From: an uncultured Sphingobium sp.
GTDB lineage: Bacteria > Pseudomonadota > Alphaproteobacteria > Sphingomonadales > Sphingomonadaceae
Length of the DNA: 16,306 nt
Assembly (NCBI GenBank): GCA_946479185.1
Contig: CAMLFF010000039.1
Coordinates: 1 to 16,306, forward strand
Reading direction: 5' to 3'
The position numbers and the translations under genes are program-made. Shown piece by piece: positions 7,138 through 13,648 of this stretch. Position 1 is the first letter of the stretch, and each line of letters begins with the position of its first letter. The notes under the pieces are model-generated. The model was not told where the DNA came from. It worked only from the letters and a program-made list of their open reading frames with translations, and did no database searches.

Positions 7138-7167
7138 CACGCCAAGAATCGAGGAGAGGAAAGCAAG

Positions 7168-8637
7168 ATGATACCCCACGACATCCACATCGCACACCCC
7201 GACAAGCTGTATATCGGCGGGGAATGGGTGGAGTCCGCAGGCGGAAAGTCGATCGAGATCGTCTCGCCCAATAGTGAGGAGGTGATCGCCCGTGTGGCCG
7301 AAGCGGTCGAGGCGGACATGGACCGCGCCGTTGCCGCCGCCCGCAAGGCATTCGATGAGGGAGTGTGGCCAACGATCAGCCCTGCCGAGCGCGGCGCGAT
7401 GGTGCGCCGCATGGGCGAGGAATTGCAAAAGCGCGAGCCAGAGCTGGCGCGCGCATGGACATTGCAGGTGGGCGGGCTCGCGAGCTTCGCGCCGATCATG
7501 ACCGGCGGCGCGACCGCTACCTTCATGCAGATTGCAGGCTATGCTGACAGCTTCAAGTTCGTCGAGCGGCGTCCATCTTTTCAGGTGGATACGGCGATCG
7601 TTGCCTATGAGCCCACAGGCGTCGTCGCGGCGATCGCGCCCTGGAACGCGCCCTATGGCATCATGGCGAGCAAAGTCGCTTATGCGCTGGTGGCGGGCTG
7701 CACGGTGATCATGAAGCCATCGCCCGAAACGCCGCTCGAGGCCTATATCATGGCCGAGGCAGCGCAGGCGGCTGGCATTCCGGCAGGCGTGGTCAATCTG
7801 GTCTGCGGCGAGCGCGATGCGTCCGACCATCTGGTCAATAATCCGGGCATCGACAAGGTGACGTTCACCGGCTCGACCGGCGCTGGCAAGCGCATCGGCG
7901 AAGTGTGTGCAGGCCGCGTTGCGCGCTGCACGCTGGAGCTGGGCGGTAAGTCAGCGGCAATCGTGCGCGATGATTTCCCGATTGAGGTGGCTGCTGCCAT
8001 TCTTGGCAACACGATCACGATCATGAGCGGCCAGGTCTGCGCGATGCTGAGCCGGGCCATCGTCCCCAAGAAGCGCCATGACGAGCTCGCTGAAGCAATC
8101 AAGGCGGTCATGCAGGGCATCCGCATCGGCAAAAGCGAGGATATGGAAACACAGCTCGGCCCGCTCGCAATGAAGCGGCAACTGGAACGCGTCGAGGACT
8201 ATGTCGCGATTGGCAAGGACAGTGCGGATCTCATCACGGGCGGCGTTCGGCCAGCGCATATGAACAAGGGCTTCTTCATGGAGCCGACGCTGTTCGCCAA
8301 TGTCGATAATCAGAGCCGCATCGCGCAGGAGGAGATTTTCGGTCCTGTGCTCTGCCTGATCCCGGCGGAGGATGAGGAAGACGCCATCCGCATCGCCAAT
8401 GAGAGCAATTACGGCCTCAATGGTTCGGTGCTGACCAATGACGCCGATGCGGCCTATCGCATCGCCCGCCGCGTTCGCGCAGGCGGCTTTGGACAGAATG
8501 GCATGAAGCTTGAATTCGGCCTGCCGTTCGGCGGGTTCAAGCAATCCGGCATCGGCCGTGAGGGCGGGATCGAGGGCCTTTCTGCCTATCTGGAAAGCAA
8601 GACGATCCTGCTCGATGGGATGCCAGCGAGCCTTTAA
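7168..8637 (+). CDS. NAD(P)+-dependent aldehyde dehydrogenase
   Basis: A 489-residue member of the ALDH superfamily at normal length. Visible motifs: APWN (157-160, oxyanion Asn160), MKPSPETP (Lys183 of the cofactor site), FTGSTGAGK (233-241), LELGGKS with the general base Glu257, and SGQVC with the catalytic nucleophile Cys291; EEIFGPV and the FGGFKQSGIGREGG C-terminal signature are also intact. It oxidises an aldehyde to a carboxylate in the cytoplasm. Start ATG 7168 is preceded by GGAGAGGAAAG at a suitable distance. It is divergent from the five-gene operon and appears to share control with it. Cleavage of a stilbene by the nearby dioxygenase would produce aromatic aldehydes, so a vanillin- or hydroxybenzaldehyde-like substrate is a reasonable inference; sequence alone does not fix it. 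Confidence 0.95.
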   Translation: MIPHDIHIAHPDKLYIGGEWVESAGGKSIEIVSPNSEEVIARVAEAVEADMDRAVAAARKAFDEGVWPTISPAERGAMVRRMGEELQKREPELARAWTLQVGGLASFAPIMTGGATATFMQIAGYADSFKFVERRPSFQVDTAIVAYEPTGVVAAIAPWNAPYGIMASKVAYALVAGCTVIMKPSPETPLEAYIMAEAAQAAGIPAGVVNLVCGERDASDHLVNNPGIDKVTFTGSTGAGKRIGEVCAGRVARCTLELGGKSAAIVRDDFPIEVAAAILGNTITIMSGQVCAMLSRAIVPKKRHDELAEAIKAVMQGIRIGKSEDMETQLGPLAMKRQLERVEDYVAIGKDSADLITGGVRPAHMNKGFFMEPTLFANVDNQSRIAQEEIFGPVLCLIPAEDEEDAIRIANESNYGLNGSVLTNDADAAYRIARRVRAGGFGQNGMKLEFGLPFGGFKQSGIGREGGIEGLSAYLESKTILLDGMPASL

Positions 8638-8651
8638 GCGGCACTTGTGAG

Positions 8652-8687
8652 CTATCGTGGAAGCGCTTGGCGGCGTTCCCACGATAG
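8652..8687. terminator. Long hairpin between convergent ALDH and phospholipase C genes
   Basis: CTATCGTGG (8652-8660) pairs perfectly with CCACGATAG (8679-8687). After one A-C mismatch the stem continues with AGCGC/GCGTT (one G-T wobble), leaving a loop of about 6 nt, so roughly 14 base pairs in 36 nt. It sits in the 69-bp gap between two convergent genes and is symmetric, so it may end transcripts from both sides. No clear U-tract follows on either strand, so it may instead be a 3'-end stabiliser. Confidence 0.6.
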
Positions 8688-8706
8688 GGCTGCAATCGGC
8701 CTATGG

Positions 8707-10806
8707 TCAGGTACGCATGAGGGGATCGCTGATCCCGTGGCGCCCGGTCTCAATCCGTCCGGCGAGACGTACGTCCATGCCGGGCATCGCGACCGTTAGG
8801 TCATACCAGTCCTCGCTCTTGGCGACTGACCAGATTTCATTGGCAGTGCGGCCTGCTGGCACCGCGATGGAGCGGTCGGCCTGCACGCCATAGGCGTCCT
8901 TGCCGATGGCGACATTTGCGCTCGCCTCGCTTGCATTGGCGACGCGCAAACGCAGGGCCTTTCCGCCCTTTTCGAAGCGGGCTGTGAGGGCAGGTGCGGC
9001 GGCGGCAAGCGTGCCGGTGAAGCCACGCACAAAGCCGTTCGGCCCGATCACCAGCAGATCAAATTGCCCCTGCGCGCTCGCGGCGAAGCTGTCGCCCAGC
9101 GACTTGCCCGCTTCCACCGTGTAACGGCGGGGGATCTGCTCCAGCCTGTGCTTGTCATACACATGAAACACCGCGCCAACGCTGCCCTCATTGACGAAGT
9201 TGAGCGAAATGCCATCCTTGCTCGGCGTCGCATCGACATGCAGCACGTAGGGCAAAGCGCGTGAGCGGCGGATGCCGGGTTCCTGAAATAGCGTCTGCGG
9301 TGCGCGGGGTGGCAGCAGCTTGGGCCGGGTGAGGTGATCGGCCAGGATCGCGCTCGCAGCGCTCACATCGGGCAGTTTGGGGATGGAGGCATCACCGCTC
9401 TGCGTGAAATCAAAGCAGCTCGTCAGATCGCCACAGACCGCGCGGTGCCAGGGGCTGATCGCCGGGATCGTGACATCGAACCGCTTTTCGAGGAATTGGC
9501 CGACCGAGGTATGATCGAACACTTCGCTGCTCACCCAGCCGCCACGGCTCCAGGGCGAGACGACATACATGGGCACGCGCGGGCCAAGGCCCCAGGGGCG
9601 CGTGGTGCCGCTGATGCTGTCATCGCGGGAGGTGTATTTATCCTCATGGTCATCGAAATAGGCGCCTGCCAGATCGAACGTCGCTTTGCCCGCCATCGAT
9701 CCATCGGCATTGTAAGAGGGCGGCGCTGGCGGCGGCACATGATCGAACAGGCCATCATTTTCATCGAAGGTCTGGAAAAAGACCGTCTGGCTCCAAACGT
9801 CCGGGTTGGCGGTCAGCGCATCGAGCACATCCGCCGTGAAGGACGCGCCCTCGATGGGCGTGGAGGCACTGGGATGCTCGGAGCGCTCCTTGGGCGGCAA
9901 GATCCATGAGACGGCAGGCAGCGTGCCATCCTTCACATCCTGCGCGAATTGCGCGAGCGAGAAGTCGCTCATGCCGCGCTTGTAGAGCGGTGAGTCTGGC
10001 TTGGCCTCGCGGAAGCCCTTGAAGGCGAGGCCGCCATGCATCGCGCCGGTCCAATTGTCGTTCGGGTCCTGATAGATGCGCCAGTCGACGCCCGCCGCTT
10101 CCAGCACTTCGGGGATCGTCTGCCACTCCAGCGCATTGCCGGCATAAGTATAGCCCGGCTCAGGCAGCGCGCCCTTGATCCAGCAGCGCAGATTGTTCGG
10201 CTCGGAATGCGTGTCGCGGCAATTGATGCCAGTCGCCGCAATCTTGGGATCATAAGCCGCGCCGGACCAGAAGACGATGCGGTTCGGATCAGTGCCGGTC
10301 GTGATCGAGCAATGATAGGCATCGCAAATGGTGAAGGCTTCGGCGAGCGCGAACTGGAAGGGAATATCCTCGCGCTTATAATAGCCCATCGAATAATCGG
10401 TTTTGTACTTCGGCCAGTTGCCGAACTTACCCTGATTCCATGCGGCTTGCGCATCGGAGAAGCTGTGCGGCGTGCCGGGCACCTTGAGCGCGTTGGTCTT
10501 TTCCGTATCCAGATGGAAGGGCGGAAGTTCGCGCACGCCATTGGACTGCGCCCAGACGGGGCGATCACCCGGCAGCGGAATCGTGTGGCGATCACCAAAG
10601 CCACGCACGCCCTTCATGGTGCCGAAATAATGATCGAAGGAGCGGTTCTCCTGCATCAGGATGACGATGTGCTTCACATCCTTGATGGTGCCGGTGCCGC
10701 GCTTGGGGCCGATGGCCAGCGCCCGGCCGATGCTGCCGGGCATGGCGGCAATGCCGCCTGCAAGACCAACGGCTTTGAGGAAATCGCGTCTGTTGTTCAT
10801 CGACAT
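8707..10806 (-). CDS. Phosphocholine-type phospholipase C, Tat-exported
   Basis: About 699 residues, the usual length of the acidic, non-haemolytic PlcN/PlcH-type phospholipase C family. It hydrolyses phosphatidylcholine-like lipids to diacylglycerol and a phosphorylated head group. A twin-arginine signal is clear: NNRRDFLK at residues 4-11, a hydrophobic stretch and a possible ALA cleavage site near 31. The phosphoesterase domain has QENRSFDHYFG (52-62), TTGTDPNR (169-176) and TFDENDGLFDHVPPP. The C-terminus shows the two beta-rich DUF756-type repeats and the family ending RIETGRHGISDP. ATG 10806 is preferred because GGAG lies 8 bp upstream; a GTG at 10815 in the same frame is possible. It lies 39 bp after phnE on the same strand, so it is probably the last gene of the phn operon, linking head-group release to import. 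Confidence 0.92.
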   Translation of the reverse strand: MSMNNRRDFLKAVGLAGGIAAMPGSIGRALAIGPKRGTGTIKDVKHIVILMQENRSFDHYFGTMKGVRGFGDRHTIPLPGDRPVWAQSNGVRELPPFHLDTEKTNALKVPGTPHSFSDAQAAWNQGKFGNWPKYKTDYSMGYYKREDIPFQFALAEAFTICDAYHCSITTGTDPNRIVFWSGAAYDPKIAATGINCRDTHSEPNNLRCWIKGALPEPGYTYAGNALEWQTIPEVLEAAGVDWRIYQDPNDNWTGAMHGGLAFKGFREAKPDSPLYKRGMSDFSLAQFAQDVKDGTLPAVSWILPPKERSEHPSASTPIEGASFTADVLDALTANPDVWSQTVFFQTFDENDGLFDHVPPPAPPSYNADGSMAGKATFDLAGAYFDDHEDKYTSRDDSISGTTRPWGLGPRVPMYVVSPWSRGGWVSSEVFDHTSVGQFLEKRFDVTIPAISPWHRAVCGDLTSCFDFTQSGDASIPKLPDVSAASAILADHLTRPKLLPPRAPQTLFQEPGIRRSRALPYVLHVDATPSKDGISLNFVNEGSVGAVFHVYDKHRLEQIPRRYTVEAGKSLGDSFAASAQGQFDLLVIGPNGFVRGFTGTLAAAAPALTARFEKGGKALRLRVANASEASANVAIGKDAYGVQADRSIAVPAGRTANEIWSVAKSEDWYDLTVAMPGMDVRLAGRIETGRHGISDPLMRT

Positions 10807-10845
10807 GGCGGACACTCCGAGAGGCTCAGGTTGACGGGATAAGGA

Positions 10846-11856
10846 TCAAAGCAGGGCGTTGCGCAGCCGGCCGGAAAAGCGATCCAGCAGCAGCACGACA
10901 ATGAGAATGGCGATGAGGATGGTGCCGACATGGGCATAGTCGTACATGTCGTACCGGCCCTTAAGCTCCTGACCGATGCCGCCCGCGCCGACCAGACCGA
11001 TGACGGTGGCCATGCGCACGTTGCGATCCAATATGTAGAGCGTGTAGGCGATATATTGCGGCAGCACCTGCGGCAGGATGGCGTAGCGCCACATGGTGAG
11101 CTTGCCTGCGCCAATGGCAGTGAGTGCTTCCTGCGGACCGGGGTCGGCATTCTCGACATCATCGGCATAGAATTTGCCAAGGAAGCCCGCGCCATACAGG
11201 CCGAGCGCGAGGATGCCTGCAATCGGGCCGAAGCCATAAGCGATGACGAGGAACAGCGCGCTGATCAGCTCCGGCACGGCGCGGCAAAAGCCGGTGATGC
11301 CACGGGCGGCCATCCGCACCGGGGTGAGGCGCATCATGTTGCGGGCCGCAAGGAGCGCAAGCGGGAAGCCGAGCAGGATTGCGATGATTGTGCCCCACAG
11401 CGCAATCTCCAGCGTCTCCAGCATCTTGGCGGCGACGAGCCGCACATAGCCGAGCGGCTGGACGAGATAGGTGGTGGTGACGGGGCGGCTCTCCATCGCC
11501 ATCGTCTGGGGGTTGATGGCCTCGGCGCGGCGTTCCACCGTTTCCAGATGGGAGAAGAGCGGGAGGTTATCGGGATCGAAATTCTCGATGCGGCCAATCT
11601 CCTGCCGTTCGGCAAGCTGGATGGGCACGAGCTGGCCAATGGCGGTGCTCAGCCCATCGGCAACTTGCGAGCGCTCGGCGAGGCCCAGCGGTACTAGTGC
11701 CGCCTCGCTCGTCATCGCGACCATCCGGCCAATCTCGACCCGCTGGCCCGTGAACCAGAGCAGCAGCGCCGCGCCGATGAGGATCAGCAGCGCGCGACTG
11801 CCATAGGGGCGCGGGAAGGCCCAGCGCGTCTCTTGCGGGAGGGCGGGCGCAGTCAT
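10846..11856 (-). CDS. phnE: Phosphonate/phosphate-ester ABC transporter permease PhnE
   Basis: A 336-residue inner-membrane permease of the PhnE family. TM1 is about residues 21-36; the transport core begins near 140. The EAA-like coupling motif, EALTAIGAGKLTMWRYAILP (243-262), contacts the ATPase, followed by the conserved RNVRMATVIGLVGAGGIGQEL (278-298). The segment between TM1 and the core, about 42-135, is hydrophilic and near 95 residues long. This makes the protein some 60-75 residues longer than the E. coli-type permease. Start ATG 11856 overlaps the phnC stop as ATGA; an in-frame extension to 11997 lies inside phnC and lacks support. It works with PhnC (ATPase) and PhnD (binding protein). 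Confidence 0.92.
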   Translation of the reverse strand: MTAPALPQETRWAFPRPYGSRALLILIGAALLLWFTGQRVEIGRMVAMTSEAALVPLGLAERSQVADGLSTAIGQLVPIQLAERQEIGRIENFDPDNLPLFSHLETVERRAEAINPQTMAMESRPVTTTYLVQPLGYVRLVAAKMLETLEIALWGTIIAILLGFPLALLAARNMMRLTPVRMAARGITGFCRAVPELISALFLVIAYGFGPIAGILALGLYGAGFLGKFYADDVENADPGPQEALTAIGAGKLTMWRYAILPQVLPQYIAYTLYILDRNVRMATVIGLVGAGGIGQELKGRYDMYDYAHVGTILIAILIVVLLLDRFSGRLRNALL

Positions 11857-12593
11857 GCCGCCACCTTGGCGTAGATGCGGTTCGCATCCTGCACGTCGAA
11901 TTGCTCCGGTGCGCCGTCGAACACGACACGGCCCTGCTTGAGCGCGACGATCCGGTCCGCATAGTCGCGCGCCAGATCGAGCTGGTGGAGGCTGCACAGC
12001 ACGGTTGCGCCGCGTGCACGCGCCTGCGCGCGCAGCAAGTCCAGCACATTGCGGCTCAGGCGGGGATCGAGGCTGGCGACTGGCTCGTCAGCCAGGATCA
12101 CCGGCGGATCGAGCATGAAGGCACGGGCGATGCCGACGCGCTGCTGCTGGCCGCCCGAGAGGCGATCGACACGGCGGGCAAGATGCGCTTCATCCAGCCC
12201 GACGGATTCCACGAGCGCGCAGACCTTCGCCTGCAGGTCAGCCGTGTAGAAGCCAGACATTGCGCGCCAGAAGGGCATGGTCGGCGCGGCGCCTGCCATC
12301 ACATTGGTAGCGACGCTGGAGCGGGGGCTGAGGCCATAATGCTGGTGGATCATGCCGATGCGACGGCGCAGCTGCGGCAGCGAGGCGGCACTGACCGGCT
12401 CATCGCCCACCAGAACCTGCCCGCTGCTGATGTGCGAGAGGCCATTCACGGTGCGCAGCAATGTGGATTTGCCCGCACCCGAATGGCCCAGCACGACGCA
12501 AAATTGCCCGGCGGGAATGGTGAAGGACACACCATCCAGCGCTGTCGTGCCGTCGCCATGCCGCACGGTGAGATTGTCGAACCGCAGGTCCAT
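11853..12593 (-). CDS. phnC: Phosphonate/phosphate-ester ABC transporter ATP-binding protein PhnC
   Basis: A 246-residue ABC ATPase. Walker A is GHSGAGKST (36-44), the Q-loop is around Gln84 (IHQHYGL), the signature is [14 protein letters not shown] (145-158), Walker B is VILADEP with Glu170, the D-loop is ASLDP, and the H-loop is His203 (CSLHQLD). The pairing with PhnD and PhnE genes identifies it as PhnC. It overlaps phnD by one base (TGATG) and phnE by ATGA, so the three are co-translated. It energises import across the inner membrane. Confidence 0.95.
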   Translation of the reverse strand: MDLRFDNLTVRHGDGTTALDGVSFTIPAGQFCVVLGHSGAGKSTLLRTVNGLSHISSGQVLVGDEPVSAASLPQLRRRIGMIHQHYGLSPRSSVATNVMAGAAPTMPFWRAMSGFYTADLQAKVCALVESVGLDEAHLARRVDRLSGGQQQRVGIARAFMLDPPVILADEPVASLDPRLSRNVLDLLRAQARARGATVLCSLHQLDLARDYADRIVALKQGRVVFDGAPEQFDVQDANRIYAKVAA

Positions 12594-13519
12594 CAGCGTT
12601 GCGCCGATTTTTTGAGGATTTCGGCTTTCAGCGCATCGCTGACCATCGCCATTTTCTGCGCCGCAAGGTCGAACTTCTCCGGCGGGAAATGCGCGTCATA
12701 GCCATCAACCTGCGCGCCGCCATAGCCACGGATCATCTCCGGCGTGATGCCCGGCTGCTTGGCGATGGTCTGGAATGCGGCCTTGAGCTGATCCTTCACC
12801 GCGCTTGGCAGGCGGCTGTTCACGACCAGCGGCGGGTAGGGAATGGGGTCGCTGCGGGCGATGATCTTCACGTCCCGCACGCCCGGCACATTCTCGCGAA
12901 CGGCCTTTTCATAGCTTTCGAATGAGAGCGCGGCGACATCCACCTGCCCCTGCAAGAGCGCCGCGAGACTGCTGGCATGGCTGCCACTCATGCGGATTTC
13001 GCTCAAATCCTTTGCAGGATCGATCTTCGCTTCCATCAACATGGTGAGCGGGAAGAGGAAGGATGAGGTAGAGTTCACATCGCCAAAGGCCACGCGCTTG
13101 CCGCGCACATCCGCGATTGTGGCAATGGGCGCATCCTTGCGGGCGAACAGCCCGGCATAATAGATGGACTGGCCTGATTTGACTGCCACCGCGAGCAGCT
13201 CTGCGCAGCCGCGATCCTTGGCTTGCAGATAGGTCACCGGGCCAACAAAGGCGATGTCCGCCGCGCCATTGCACATGCCTTCCACAACGGCGCCGTATGA
13301 TTGCGCGACCTTGAGGTTGAAGGTGAGGTCAGTGCTGCGCGAGACGGCGTTGAAGATCGGTTGATAATCCGCCAGCGTGCCGCTTTCCGTGCCGCCATCG
13401 GCGGGGATCAGCAGCACATTGAGCGCCTTGGCTTCCGGCGCGCGTTCGCGCTTTGCCCAGAAGAAGGCGCCAGCTCCCACAAGCAGGAGCAACAAGGCTG
13501 CGATAATCCACCGTTTCAT
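12593..13519 (-). CDS. phnD: Phosphonate/phosphate-ester ABC transporter substrate-binding protein PhnD
   Basis: A 308-residue periplasmic binding protein of the PhnD family. An N-terminal hydrophobic segment (4-21) with no lipobox cysteine suggests a signal anchor or signal peptide. Family features: QSYGAVVEGMCNGAADIAFVG (73-93) with Tyr75, and DVNSTSSFLFPL (147-158), whose Ser-Thr-Ser caps the phosphonate or phosphate group in known PhnD structures, then GSHASSLAALLQGQVDVAA (179-197). Start ATG 13519 has AGAGGA 6 bp upstream. First gene of the phnDCE-phospholipase operon. The ligand may be a phosphonate, phosphite or a small phosphate ester; the family does not distinguish these from sequence alone. 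Confidence 0.93.
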   Translation of the reverse strand: MKRWIIAALLLLLVGAGAFFWAKRERAPEAKALNVLLIPADGGTESGTLADYQPIFNAVSRSTDLTFNLKVAQSYGAVVEGMCNGAADIAFVGPVTYLQAKDRGCAELLAVAVKSGQSIYYAGLFARKDAPIATIADVRGKRVAFGDVNSTSSFLFPLTMLMEAKIDPAKDLSEIRMSGSHASSLAALLQGQVDVAALSFESYEKAVRENVPGVRDVKIIARSDPIPYPPLVVNSRLPSAVKDQLKAAFQTIAKQPGITPEMIRGYGGAQVDGYDAHFPPEKFDLAAQKMAMVSDALKAEILKKSAQR

Positions 13520-13605
13520 AACTGGTCCTCTAAAGTCCCGATCCTGCGGGATGACGGCTCCCGTTATTGCAATGCTGTGACAGCGCCGTGAAAGCGCAGA
13601 GACAG
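13520..13605 (-). promoter_or_regulatory. Upstream region of phnD
   Basis: This 86-bp stretch between the hairpin and phnD must hold any promoter for the phn operon if the hairpin stops readthrough from the receptor gene. On the - strand, CGGGA (13563-13559), TCCCG (13551-13547) and CGGGA (13540-13536) allow two mutually exclusive 5-bp stems, the second just upstream of the ribosome-binding site. CTGTCAC (13583-13577) resembles half of a Pho box. I see no convincing -35/-10 pair. Confidence 0.3.
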
Positions 13606-13641
13606 GCGCGCCGGGCTGGTTTGAGTGCCAGCCCGGCGCGC
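13606..13641 (-). terminator. Strong GC-rich hairpin after the TonB-dependent receptor gene
   Basis: GCGCGCCGGGCTGG (13606-13619) and CCAGCCCGGCGCGC (13628-13641) form a perfect 14-bp stem with an 8-nt loop (TTTGAGTG). It begins 7 bp beyond the receptor's stop codon on the - strand. The following bases (CTGTCTCTGCGCTTT on -) have only a poor U-rich tract, so termination may be partial and allow some readthrough into phnD. Confidence 0.75.
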
Positions 13642-13648
13642 TCGATGA

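Larger units (their letters stand above)
7008..7167. promoter_or_regulatory. Divergent promoter region between the NTF2-led operon and the ALDH gene
   Basis: This 160-bp gap holds both divergent start regions and is more AT-rich than its surroundings. The + side has a good promoter (7110-7137). On the - strand a perfect TTGACA reads from 7085 to 7080; a weak TATTCG (7060-7055) lies 19 bp further on, so the leftward promoter is less certain. The 10-mer TCGTTATGAT occurs once on each strand (7128-7137 on +, 7048-7039 on -), 30 and 31 bp before the respective ATGs. ACGCCATG is directly repeated at 7060-7067 and 7098-7105. The layout suggests co-regulation of both transcripts by one regulator not encoded in this window. 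Confidence 0.7.

Noticed and set aside
9334..9909. 191-residue open frame on + opposite phospholipase C
   Set aside because: Arg/Gly/Ala-rich shadow sequence without domain features.
10036..10842. 268-residue open frame on + opposite phospholipase C
   Set aside because: Antisense shadow of a well-conserved gene, with no motif or start signal.
11857..11997. Upstream extension of phnE
   Set aside because: Lies within phnC in another frame, and the ATG at 11856 overlaps the phnC stop in the usual ATGA manner.
13566..13583. Pho box upstream of phnD (CTGTCAC-N4-TTGCAAT on -)
   Set aside because: The first half fits, but the second matches CTGTCAT at only 4 of 7 positions, so PhoB control is not supported.
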